Shown: one piece after another, positions 7,899 through 16,008 of the stretch
Layout: each line of letters begins with the position of its first letter
Numbering within the stretch: the stretch's first letter is position 1
Assembly (NCBI GenBank): GCA_035249985.1
Contig: DATFFP010000067.1
Coordinates: 1-64,000 of the forward strand
Direction: 5' to 3'
DNA length: 64,000 nt
DNA from: JAICNG01 sp035249985
GTDB taxonomy: Bacteria > Gemmatimonadota > Gemmatimonadetes > Gemmatimonadales > Gemmatimonadaceae
The notes under the pieces: generated by a model
Told to the model about the DNA's origin: nothing
Seen by the model: the letters and a program-made list of their open reading frames with translations, nothing else
Databases searched by the model: none
Program-made: the position numbers and the translations under genes

Positions 7899-7925
7899 GG
7901 GGGCGACCGTTTGGCCGCCCCCTTT
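7899..7925 (+). promoter_or_regulatory. GC-rich hairpin in the GMC oxidoreductase leader
   Basis: Seven-base stem GGGGGCG / CGCCCCC (7899-7905 with 7916-7922) with further C-G pairs inside, then TTT. It lies 27 bases upstream of the TTG start, inside the 142-base gap between two divergent genes. It could be a weak terminator or attenuator in the leader, or chance; the T run is short. Confidence 0.35.
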
Positions 7926-7948
7926 GGACGCCCGGGAGTTTCCTCGCA

Positions 7949-9505
7949 TTGTCCAGCTCCGACCCCCGCTATGACGTGATCGTGATCGGCAGCGGCTTTG
8001 GTGGCGCCATGGCGGCGCATGCACCTGTGCTCGCCGGTGCGCGGGTACTCATGCTCGAGCGCGGCGGGTGGGTCGAGCGTGGTCCTCACAACTGGGAGTC
8101 ACGGGGTGCGATGGAGCTCACCCCGTTTTACTCGAAAGAGACTCCGGTCCGCGTGTACCAGGGGCGGCGATCGTCAACCATCGGATTGTACAACTGCGTC
8201 GGCGGGCAATCGGTTTTCAGCGGTGCAGTGGCGCTTCGATTCCGTGAACACGACTTCGTACCGGACCCTGAGATCCTTGGGGAGTCGCAGGCGCGGTGGC
8301 CCTTCGCGTATCAAGATCTCGAGCCGTACTATGCGCGTGCCGAGCGACTGCTCGACGTCGCCGGCGAAAGTGGCGTCGATCCCACCGAGCCACCGCGGGC
8401 GGCGCCGTACCCGCACGAGCCTGCCAGGCTGGCCGGAACGTCGGACGTCATCGCCCGAGCGGCGCGCGATCTCGGGCTGCATCCATTTCGACTTCCGCTG
8501 GCGATCAATTACCAGAATGGCGCTGCGCGGCGTGCGTGCCAGGCCTGCACGACCTGCGATGCCTTTGCGTGCGCAGTCGAGGCAAAGAACGATGTCGCGA
8601 CCGCGATCATCCCTGCGCTCGTACGTGCGGGGATGGACCTCCGCCCCCGCACGGTCGTCACCGGACTGGTGTTGGAAGGAGATCGGATTACCGGCGTGGA
8701 CTGCATCGACCGGGAGAGCCGTCGCGCGTGGCGTGCGCACGGCACCGTTGTGGTTCTTGCAGCGGGCGTTCTGGCGACGCCGCACTTGCTGCTCTGCTCG
8801 GGGCTCGATCGAGTGAACCCCGCCGGGCACGCGGTGGGTCGCTATCTCATGCGGCACTGTAACGGCCTCGTGTACGGATTCTTTCGTCATCCCCCCAATC
8901 CGGCGCGCGAGTTCCACAAACAGATCGGCATCCACGATTTTTACTTCGGGCATCGCGACATTTCTGTCCCGCGCGGGAAACTCGGGTGCATCCAGCAGGT
9001 CATGGCGCCTCCGATCGGACTCATCCAGGCTCGAGTTCCCGCGCTTCTTGGGCGCGTGCTGTCGCTTGGCGTAGATCATGTCACAGGACTGCTCGCTATC
9101 GCCGAGGATACACCGCAGCGCGCGAACGGCCTAACGCTCGACTGGGCTCAGCGCGATGCGTATGGGCTCCCGCTGCCGATCGTCAGACACGATTACACCA
9201 CGCGTGACCTGCTCGCCCGACGCGCGCTCCTGCGGCAGGCCAAACGGGTGTTGCGGCAGGCCGGCGCCCGGTTCTTCTACGTCCACAGCATCGAGACGTT
9301 TTCGCACGCGGTCGGCACGGTGCGCATGGGCCTCGATTCGACGACGGCCCCGCTGGACGACACCGGCCGGTACCGGGGGGTCCGCAATCTCTGGGTGACC
9401 GATGGCAGTGTCATGCCGACCTCCGCCGCGGTGAATCCGAGTCTCACGATCTCGGCGATCGCGTTGCGGGCGGGCGACGCCATCGTGCGCGAGATGGCCG
9501 CGTGA
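7949..9505 (+). CDS. GMC-family oxidoreductase
   Basis: 518-residue FAD enzyme of the glucose-methanol-choline superfamily. Rossmann FAD motif GSGFGGAMAA begins near residue 14; the C-terminal GMC part has the catalytic-region His in HSIETFSHAVGTVRMG and the closing DGSVMPTSAAVNPSLTISAIA. Such enzymes oxidise alcohols or sterols. A Cys-rich stretch, CQACTTCDAFACAVEAKND (about residues 195-213), resembles metal or disulfide sites seen in some cholesterol-oxidase-like members. Start is a TTG at 7949, supported by GGGAG ten bases upstream and by the motif spacing. The stop overlaps the GTG of the Gfo/Idh gene (GTGA), suggesting coupled translation and a shared pathway. Confidence 0.88.
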   Translation: MSSSDPRYDVIVIGSGFGGAMAAHAPVLAGARVLMLERGGWVERGPHNWESRGAMELTPFYSKETPVRVYQGRRSSTIGLYNCVGGQSVFSGAVALRFREHDFVPDPEILGESQARWPFAYQDLEPYYARAERLLDVAGESGVDPTEPPRAAPYPHEPARLAGTSDVIARAARDLGLHPFRLPLAINYQNGAARRACQACTTCDAFACAVEAKNDVATAIIPALVRAGMDLRPRTVVTGLVLEGDRITGVDCIDRESRRAWRAHGTVVVLAAGVLATPHLLLCSGLDRVNPAGHAVGRYLMRHCNGLVYGFFRHPPNPAREFHKQIGIHDFYFGHRDISVPRGKLGCIQQVMAPPIGLIQARVPALLGRVLSLGVDHVTGLLAIAEDTPQRANGLTLDWAQRDAYGLPLPIVRHDYTTRDLLARRALLRQAKRVLRQAGARFFYVHSIETFSHAVGTVRMGLDSTTAPLDDTGRYRGVRNLWVTDGSVMPTSAAVNPSLTISAIALRAGDAIVREMAA

Positions 9506-10509
9506 CCGGACCGGCCGCCGAGATCGGCATCGCGTTTCTCGGGTGCGGCGCGGTGACACGCGCGCACACGGGTACGCTGCGCGCCATCGACGCCGCTGTG
9601 CGACTGTACTACGCCAGTCGCGAGATCACCCGGGCCACCGAGATGAACTCACGCTGCGCCGGCGCGGGGGCATTCGGTACCTACGACGACGCGCTCGCAG
9701 ATTCGAGAGTCGACGCGGTGCTCGTCGCCACACCTCCGGCATTTCATCTCGAGTGGACGCTGCGCGCGCTGGCGGCAGGCAAGCACGTGATCGTCGAGAA
9801 GCCTCCGTTCCCACGCGCGGCTGATTTCGCGGCCGTCGAGGCGGCGGCACGAGGCGCCGCGCGGCAGGTCCTGGTGGCCGAGAACTACTTCTACAAGCCG
9901 GTGCTGCGGACGCTGCGCTCCATGCTCCGCGCGGGGGTGATCGGGGAGCCGCGCTTTCTCGACATCAAGGCGTTGAAGACGCAGCGCACGCAGAACTGGC
10001 GCGACGACGCGGCGCTCGCCAAGGGTGGCGCGCTCTACGAAGGCGGGATCCACTGGATCGACTTCCTGGCCAATGTCGGGCTCGACGTCGAGTCGGTGCA
10101 CGGGTTCCGTCCCGGCCTCATCGGTGGGCTGGACCGCGAGATGCTCGTCGTGGCTCGTTATGCACAGGGCGCCGTCGGCACGCTGTTTTTCTCGTGGAAT
10201 ACGCCTTCGCTTCTCAGAGGTGTGCGCCTTTCGCGGATCTACGGGACAGAGGGCTCGATCACGTTCGAATCCAACGGGCTGTTCGCCCTTGCGCTCGGAA
10301 AACGCCCAGCCCTGCGGTTTCCCGGTGTGCGGGACCTCACGGGCAGCCGGGCAATGTTTCGTGACTTCCTCGGCGCGTTGCGCGAAGGACGCCCGCCCGA
10401 GTTCACGCTCGCCCTCGCGCGCCGTGACCTCGAGCTGGTCGAGGCGGCCTACCGCACCGCCGATCAGCACACTTCACGACCGTCTCTCACCAGTTCACAA
10501 GGATCCTGA
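9502..10509 (+). CDS. Gfo/Idh/MocA-family NAD(P)-dependent oxidoreductase
   Basis: 335 residues. N-terminal Rossmann motif IAFLGCGAVTRAH, the family EKP motif in HVIVEKPPFP near residue 98, and a C-terminal substrate domain starting around ENYFYKPVLRTLRSML; the GALYEGGIHWIDFL segment carries the usual catalytic-region His. The family oxidises sugars, inositols and related polyols. GTG start overlaps the stop of the GMC gene, so the two enzymes probably act in sequence on one compound. A putative membrane protein follows after 4 bases. Confidence 0.9.
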   Translation: MTGPAAEIGIAFLGCGAVTRAHTGTLRAIDAAVRLYYASREITRATEMNSRCAGAGAFGTYDDALADSRVDAVLVATPPAFHLEWTLRALAAGKHVIVEKPPFPRAADFAAVEAAARGAARQVLVAENYFYKPVLRTLRSMLRAGVIGEPRFLDIKALKTQRTQNWRDDAALAKGGALYEGGIHWIDFLANVGLDVESVHGFRPGLIGGLDREMLVVARYAQGAVGTLFFSWNTPSLLRGVRLSRIYGTEGSITFESNGLFALALGKRPALRFPGVRDLTGSRAMFRDFLGALREGRPPEFTLALARRDLELVEAAYRTADQHTSRPSLTSSQGS

Positions 10510-10513
10510 CCGG

Positions 10514-11338
10514 ATGGGCACCGCGCTCGCACTCTCAATAGGGCTCCTCGCCGGAGCGCATACGTCCACGTGGGGGATGTTCAAGGACGCGCCGCACGAA
10601 GGCTTCACGTATGGCAAGTACGTGCGATCGATCCTGCTCGCCGCCATCGTCGCGATCATCACACATCGCGTCACTAACCTCGACCTCACGAACTGGTCGC
10701 ACGCGGTGGTGTTCTTCGGGATGGTGTACGTGATCGAGCGGGCGATCACGGAGTTCTGGAAGACGTTTCTCCGGGTGGAGGATCAGTCGAAGTACTTCAT
10801 CCCGATGCAGTTCCACGTGAAGGGAGCGGTCGTTCACGACCGGAAGGTGCAGCTGCTCGCTGGAGCGGGGTGGCTCGCCGCGGTGCTGCTCATCGTCTAC
10901 GGGATCACGTGGGCCCAGCGGAACGTCAGCCTTCCCACCTGGCTCGTGATCGTCGCCATTGGTGGCATCGGAGGATGGATCTCCGCATTCGGCGGGGCGT
11001 GGAAGGATGCGCCGCTCGAGGGGTTCGAAACCTTCAAGTTTTTCCGGAGTCCGGGGATCGCTGCGTTCTTCGCGCTCCTGCTGGCGTGCTTCACGGAGAA
11101 CTGGCTGTATCTCGCGCTGGCCGCGGAGGGGTACACGGTCGCATCGATCGAGACGTACAAGACGTTCTTTCATCCCAACAAGCCTCGCGGGAAATGGGCG
11201 GGAAAGCCCATGCCGTACGAGGACATGCTGAAGACGCGGTGGAAGTTCGTTCCGATCTATGTGCTGGTGTGGGTCTTCATCATCGCGGGCTTCGTGCTGG
11301 CCTACACCGGCCCGCATAGCGGATTGTTGTGTCGGTGA
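10514..11338 (+). CDS. Membrane protein with a two-fold internal repeat
   Basis: 274 residues with about six hydrophobic segments. Two halves share a loop motif: GMFKDAPHEGFTYGKYVRS near residue 20 and GAWKDAPLEGFETFKFFRS near residue 160 (consensus G-x-x-K-D-A-P-x-E-G-F-x5-F/Y-x-R-S), each followed by a membrane helix. This points to duplication of a three-helix unit, as in many transporters. I do not recognise the family. It begins 4 bases after the Gfo/Idh gene and is probably in that operon; export or import of its substrate is a guess. Confidence 0.75.
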   Translation: MGTALALSIGLLAGAHTSTWGMFKDAPHEGFTYGKYVRSILLAAIVAIITHRVTNLDLTNWSHAVVFFGMVYVIERAITEFWKTFLRVEDQSKYFIPMQFHVKGAVVHDRKVQLLAGAGWLAAVLLIVYGITWAQRNVSLPTWLVIVAIGGIGGWISAFGGAWKDAPLEGFETFKFFRSPGIAAFFALLLACFTENWLYLALAAEGYTVASIETYKTFFHPNKPRGKWAGKPMPYEDMLKTRWKFVPIYVLVWVFIIAGFVLAYTGPHSGLLCR

Positions 11339-11344
11339 GGCGGG

Positions 11345-11698
11345 ATGACGCTCTCGGTGCAAATTTTCGGAACGCGGAAAAGCTCCGACACGCGAAAGGC
11401 GCAACGGTTCTTCGCCGAGCGACGGATCCAGGTGCACTTCGTGGATTTGATGGAGCGTGCGGCGTCGCTGGGCGAATTGCGCCGCTTCGCCCAGAAGTTC
11501 GGAGTGCGCGCTCTGATCGATCCGGAGTCGAGGCGGTATCGCGAGATGGGGCTCACCGCCGCCGCCCGGTCTGACGACCGATGGCTCGACCTGCTCGTCG
11601 AGGAGCCACTCCTGCTCCGAATGCCACTCGTCAGGCAGGGACACCAACTGACGGTGGGACCCGCCGAGGCGGAGTGGCGCGAGTGGACCGCGCGGTGA
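11345..11698 (+). CDS. ArsC/Spx-family thioredoxin-fold protein lacking the usual cysteine
   Basis: 117 residues with the ArsC/YffB/Spx layout: SVQIFGTRKSSDTRKAQRFF at the start, then helix, IQVHFVDLMERAASLGELRRF, and the closing LLLRMPLVRQGHQLTVGPAEAEW. Where ArsC relatives have a Cys (for example NCDT in YffB), this protein has KSSDT, so no catalytic thiol is present and arsenate reduction is unlikely. A structural or regulatory role is possible. It starts 6 bases after the membrane protein gene. Confidence 0.8.
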   Translation: MTLSVQIFGTRKSSDTRKAQRFFAERRIQVHFVDLMERAASLGELRRFAQKFGVRALIDPESRRYREMGLTAAARSDDRWLDLLVEEPLLLRMPLVRQGHQLTVGPAEAEWREWTAR

Positions 11699-11708
11699 TC
11701 GCGAGCGC

Positions 11709-13658
11709 ATGACGCAGCTGAGCGCGGGCGGGGTAGCTGTCGCGTTCGGTGCCACGACCGTCTTCGAGGACGTCTCGTTCACCGTCGCGCGCGGTGAGCG
11801 GTGGGGCGTCATCGGCCGCAACGGCACCGGGAAGACCACGCTGTTCAAGGTCATCCTCGGCGAGCTGCAGCCAACGCGCGGAAGCGTTGCTCGCGTGTCG
11901 GGGCTGCGTATCGCGCACCTCGAGCAGCATCGCGACTTCGGCGATGCCGCGACCGTCTGGGAAGCCGCGGCGGGCGGGTTCGCCGATCTGCTGAAGCTCG
12001 AAGCGTCGCTCGCGAAGCAGGTCGCTCGCCTGGCCGAGCTGGGTGAGCGGGCGAGCAACCAGCAGTTGAGCCAGTACGATCGCGATCTCGAGCGATTCTC
12101 ACGCGAGGGTGGATACACCTATGCGCCACGCGTCGACGCCGTGCTCCACGGCCTCGGCTTCGACCCGGATGACGCCCGCACGCGCCCCCTCGAACGCCTG
12201 TCGGGCGGCGAACGTGGACGGGTTGGGCTGGCGCGGCAGCTCGTCGCGCCCGCCGATGTGCTATTGCTCGACGAGCCCACCAACCATCTCGACCTCGACA
12301 CGACCGAGTGGCTGGAGCGCTACCTCAAGACGTTCGGGCAAACGGTCATGCTCATCAGTCACGATCGCGCGTTTCTCGAAAGCGCGGTCGATCACGTGCT
12401 GCACTTCGAAGCCGGAACGGCAACCGCCTACGCGGGTGGCTTCAGCGACTTCGTGCGTCAGCGAGAAGAGCGCCGGCTCTCGCAGCAGCGCACGTTCGAG
12501 CAGCAGCGACGCCTCATCGAGAAGGAAGAGGATTACATCCGGCGGAACATCGCCGGGCAGAATAGCTCGCAGGCGAAAGGGCGTCGCACCCGGCTCGCGC
12601 GCCTTCCACGCCTGTCCCCACCGCCCGAGGCCGAGGGCGCCATGGCGCTGCGTCTGCCATCGGGGCAGCGCGGTGGCGATCAGGTGCTGGTGGCGGAGCG
12701 TGTGACGCTCGTGACCACCGAGCGCATGCTGGTCAAGAACTTCGATGCACGCGTGATGCGTGGTGATGTCGTGGGATTCGTGGGACCGAATGGAGCGGGC
12801 AAGTCCACGCTTTTGCGCGCGATCGTCGGGGAGAAAGCCGTCGAGCGCGGCACGCTTCGCGTCGGTGCTTCGATCGTCGTCGCGCATTACCGGCAGGACA
12901 TGTCGCAGGTGCCGACGGAGAAGACGCTCTACCAAATCATTCAGGATCTGCGACCAACGTGGGAGCGCGGCGCGATTCAAGGGCACCTCGGCCGCTTTGG
13001 GTTTTCGGGCGATGAGGTTCACCGTGTCGCGGGGACTCTCTCGGGCGGTGAGCGAGCGCGCGTCGCGCTGGCGATGATCGTCCTAGCGCGCGCAAATCTT
13101 CTGCTCTTGGACGAGCCGACGAACCATCTCGACGTCGAATCCATCGAGGCGCTCGAGGATGCGCTGGAGGGCTATGAAGGGACGGTGATCCTCGTCAGTC
13201 ACGATCGCGCGCTGCTGCGAGCGACGGCGACGCGCACGTGGGTGCTCCACGGCGAGCACATCACGGATTACCCGGGGACGTTCGGGGAATGGGAGGCGGT
13301 GAGCGCCGAGCGCACGCATGCGGCGACGATCGCCGCCGAGGAAAAGGAGACGCTGCGCCGTACCCACGAGCGACAACAGATGCGCAGGCCCGACGCGTCG
13401 CGAGACGACCGCGCAGCTCGTCGCGCGGCGCACCGCGAGCTCGAGCGTGCCGAAAAGGACGTCGCACGACTCGAGGCGAAGGTCGCCGAGATCACCGCCG
13501 CCCTCGAGGATCCGGAGCTCTACACGACTCCCGCTGGTGTGACCCGGGCGCAGACGTTAGGCGTCGAGCTCGATGAGAGTCGTGCCGCGCTCGATGACGC
13601 GATTGCTCGATGGGAGCGTGCCGTCGAGGTCGCCGAGGCTGGCGGCCCGGCCGCCTGA
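11709..13658 (+). CDS. ABC-F family ATPase (Uup/EttA-like)
   Basis: 649-residue soluble protein with two ABC nucleotide-binding domains and no membrane segments. Domain 1: Walker A GRNGTGKTTL (about residue 38), signature LSGGERGRVGLARQL, Walker B VLLLDEPTNHLD. The linker is long and charged. Domain 2: GPNGAGKSTL (about residue 358), LSGGERARVALA, LLLLDEPTNHLD. A charged coiled-coil C-terminal domain follows (about residues 540-645), as in Uup. ABC-F proteins act on ribosomes or DNA rather than in transport. Ends two bases before the convergent DASS gene, with no terminator between. Confidence 0.95.
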   Translation: MTQLSAGGVAVAFGATTVFEDVSFTVARGERWGVIGRNGTGKTTLFKVILGELQPTRGSVARVSGLRIAHLEQHRDFGDAATVWEAAAGGFADLLKLEASLAKQVARLAELGERASNQQLSQYDRDLERFSREGGYTYAPRVDAVLHGLGFDPDDARTRPLERLSGGERGRVGLARQLVAPADVLLLDEPTNHLDLDTTEWLERYLKTFGQTVMLISHDRAFLESAVDHVLHFEAGTATAYAGGFSDFVRQREERRLSQQRTFEQQRRLIEKEEDYIRRNIAGQNSSQAKGRRTRLARLPRLSPPPEAEGAMALRLPSGQRGGDQVLVAERVTLVTTERMLVKNFDARVMRGDVVGFVGPNGAGKSTLLRAIVGEKAVERGTLRVGASIVVAHYRQDMSQVPTEKTLYQIIQDLRPTWERGAIQGHLGRFGFSGDEVHRVAGTLSGGERARVALAMIVLARANLLLLDEPTNHLDVESIEALEDALEGYEGTVILVSHDRALLRATATRTWVLHGEHITDYPGTFGEWEAVSAERTHAATIAAEEKETLRRTHERQQMRRPDASRDDRAARRAAHRELERAEKDVARLEAKVAEITAALEDPELYTTPAGVTRAQTLGVELDESRAALDDAIARWERAVEVAEAGGPAA

Positions 13659-13659
13659 G

Positions 13660-15147
13660 CTAGAGTAGTCGCGACCCAAAGAGAAAGATCGCCAGCACGA
13701 CCACAATTACGGCCAGGACGTCGAGAAGCAGGCCCGCTCGCACCATCTGGCGAACGGTGATCGTTCCCGAGCCGAACACGATGATGTTCGGGGCGGTCGC
13801 TGTCGGCAGTGCGAACCCAGCAGACGCGACCAGGGTGGTGAGCAGCATCAGGGTGAGACGAGGCTGGCCGACGGCGTCGGCAAGCGAGGCCACGATCGGC
13901 ATGGCCATCGCGGCCACGGTCGTGTTCGACGCGAGCTCCGTGAGCAACAAGATGATCGCCGCGACGCCGAAGAAGATCCCGATCGTCGGCCACCCGCCGA
14001 ACCCGGTCATGATGTTTCCCAGCCACGCCGCGACACCCTGCACTTCCATCGCCGTGGCGAACGAAAAGCCACCGCCGTAGATCAGCAGGACCTCCCATGG
14101 AATCCCTCGCGCCTCATTCCAGGTGAGTACGGGCTTCCGTTTCCCGTCCGGCGCGCGCGCGACGATGATGAACATTGCGAGCGCGCCGATCAGGCCGACG
14201 GAGGCATCGGTCAGGCGGGGGACGAGGTCCGTGAGGCCGGGAAGACGGACGACGCCGAGATCTTTTGGCTCCCGAATCACCCATGCGACCGCGGTGGCGG
14301 CGAAGATCGCGAGCGCAGCGCGCTCGGTGCCCTTGAGCGGTCCCAAAGCGGCACGCTTGAGGCGCAACTCCTCACGCGCGTCGTCGGTGAACGTCACTCG
14401 ACCGGGAAACAGCGCCATGAGAAGGAGCCAGCAGACGGGGAGGAGTATCGCGGCCACCGGAAGGCCAATCGCCATGAAGCTGACGAAGTCGATGTCGGCG
14501 CCCGCGAGCTCGCGTGCGGCGCCGGCAAAGATGAGGTTCGGTGGTGTTCCAATCAGCGTTCCCATTCCCCCGATCGACGCGGCGTACGCGATCCCGAGCA
14601 TCAGCGCAGTGCGAAGGTTGTCCGCGTCCTTCGACGTTCCAAACAGGGCGCCAACGGCGAGAGCGATCGGGTACATCATTGCCGTCGTCGCGGTGTTGGA
14701 GATCCAGAGGGAGATGAAGGCGGTCGCGACCATGACGCCGAAGACGACTCGCCGCGCGCCGGCGGTCCCCACCGTTCCGACGATGGCATACGCCACGCGG
14801 GCGTGCGCATTCCATCGTTCGAGCGCCGCCGCGAGCATGAACCCAGCGAGAAACAGGAAGATGAACTCGTTCGCGTACGGCGTGGCCGCTTCACGAGGCG
14901 AGGCCACGCCGAGCACCGGGAACAGCACGAGCGGGAGGAGCGCCGTGGCGCCGAGCGGGATGGGGCCTGTCAGCCACCAGACTGTCATCCACGCGGCGAC
15001 GCCCAATACGCGTGCGCCCGCGGGAGTGAGTCCCGCGGGCGAGAGCGACGTGATAGCGACGAGGATGAGAGGGCCGGCCGCGAGTGCCACGAGCCGGCCA
15101 GCGCCGGGTTGGTCGAGGAGGGCCTCGGACTCCCGGCGGTCAGCCAC
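13660..15147 (-). CDS. DASS/SLC13-family anion:sodium symporter
   Basis: 495-residue transporter with about 11-12 hydrophobic segments. Family signatures: ITSLSPAGLTPAGARVLGVAAWMTVWWLTGPIPLGATALLPLVLFPVLG-type N-terminal half, the SNT motif in ISNTATTAMMYPIA and the second SNT in LASNTTVAAMAMPI, both of which line the substrate and sodium sites in known members. Substrates are di- and tricarboxylates or sulfate. It lies 14 bases downstream of the gamma-glutamyl hydrolase gene and is last in the minus-strand block, so it may move the substrate or product of that pathway. Confidence 0.9.
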   Translation of the reverse strand: MADRRESEALLDQPGAGRLVALAAGPLILVAITSLSPAGLTPAGARVLGVAAWMTVWWLTGPIPLGATALLPLVLFPVLGVASPREAATPYANEFIFLFLAGFMLAAALERWNAHARVAYAIVGTVGTAGARRVVFGVMVATAFISLWISNTATTAMMYPIALAVGALFGTSKDADNLRTALMLGIAYAASIGGMGTLIGTPPNLIFAGAARELAGADIDFVSFMAIGLPVAAILLPVCWLLLMALFPGRVTFTDDAREELRLKRAALGPLKGTERAALAIFAATAVAWVIREPKDLGVVRLPGLTDLVPRLTDASVGLIGALAMFIIVARAPDGKRKPVLTWNEARGIPWEVLLIYGGGFSFATAMEVQGVAAWLGNIMTGFGGWPTIGIFFGVAAIILLLTELASNTTVAAMAMPIVASLADAVGQPRLTLMLLTTLVASAGFALPTATAPNIIVFGSGTITVRQMVRAGLLLDVLAVIVVVLAIFLFGSRLL

Positions 15148-15161
15148 GCGTGTCGCGCGAG

Positions 15162-15950
15162 CTACGCGATGACGCCGCTGGCCTCACGCTCGCGGCGGTG
15201 ATCTCGCGCGGCCGTCGTGAACGCCTCGAACAATCGCCGCGTGAGCGGGTCCTTATCGGCGAGCACCTCCGGATGCCACTGTACCGCGAGGACGAACTGA
15301 TCGCCGGGGAGCTCGATGGCTTCGATCAGGCCATCCGGGGCCGTGGCCGATACGCGGAAGCCGCGTCCCAGCTCCCGAATACCCTGGTGGTGCATGCTGT
15401 TCACCTGACGCTCGCCCGCGCCCACGATCTCGGCCAGCTGTGTCCCGTCGCTGACGGTAACCGGGTGCGCGAGGTGATCGCGCGCGTACCCGTCGCGAAA
15501 GGGGAAGTAGTCGTGCTTGATCGACGTCGGTCGCTGCGACGCGAGATCCTGCCAGAGGGTCCCGCCTGCAGCGAGATTGATGAGCTGCAAGCCGCGACAC
15601 ACGCCCAGCACGGGCTTGCGGTCGCGCAACGCCCATTCGGTGAGAATGAGCTCGACGCGGTCGCGAGCAGAGTCGGACCGATCGCAGTTCGGGTGGCGGT
15701 GCTCGCCGTACGTGGTCGGATCGATGTCCGCGCCGCCGGGCAGGAAGACACCATCGAGCTCGTCATAGATGCCGCGCAGCGTGTCGATGTCGTCCGGCAG
15801 GAGCGGGATCATCCATGGAATCGCGCCGGTGCCCGTGAGCGCCTGGACATACCGCTGGCTCATGGCCCACGACGGCGGAAAATCAGCTGGAATCCCGCCA
15901 AAGCTCTGCAAGCCCTGCGTGGGGATTCCGATTATGGGACGCTTGGACAT
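15162..15950 (-). CDS. PuuD-like gamma-glutamyl hydrolase (class I glutamine amidotransferase fold)
   Basis: 262 residues, peptidase C26 type. Nucleophile Cys in LGVCRGLQLINLA, catalytic His in VQWHPEVL; also the family DGVFLPGGADIDPTTYGE segment near residue 65. PuuD cleaves gamma-glutamyl-GABA; relatives hydrolyse other gamma-glutamyl amides. It lies between the YbdK-type ligase gene (58 bases upstream) and the DASS transporter gene (14 bases downstream), so it may undo or trim a gamma-glutamyl linkage made by that locus. Substrate is inferred from family only. Confidence 0.88.
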   Translation of the reverse strand: MSKRPIIGIPTQGLQSFGGIPADFPPSWAMSQRYVQALTGTGAIPWMIPLLPDDIDTLRGIYDELDGVFLPGGADIDPTTYGEHRHPNCDRSDSARDRVELILTEWALRDRKPVLGVCRGLQLINLAAGGTLWQDLASQRPTSIKHDYFPFRDGYARDHLAHPVTVSDGTQLAEIVGAGERQVNSMHHQGIRELGRGFRVSATAPDGLIEAIELPGDQFVLAVQWHPEVLADKDPLTRRLFEAFTTAARDHRREREASGVIA

Positions 15951-16008
15951 AGGAGACGGATGAAGACTGCGATCGCGCTTCTCGCGCTGCGGATATGATA
16001 CACCGCCG

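Noticed and set aside
7899..7925. Riboswitch in the GMC oxidoreductase leader
   Set aside because: Only one simple hairpin is visible; nothing matches a known riboswitch core.
10535..12118. Minus-strand open frame of 527 codons opposite the duplicated membrane protein and ABC-F gene
   Set aside because: Antisense to clear genes and without domain-like sequence.
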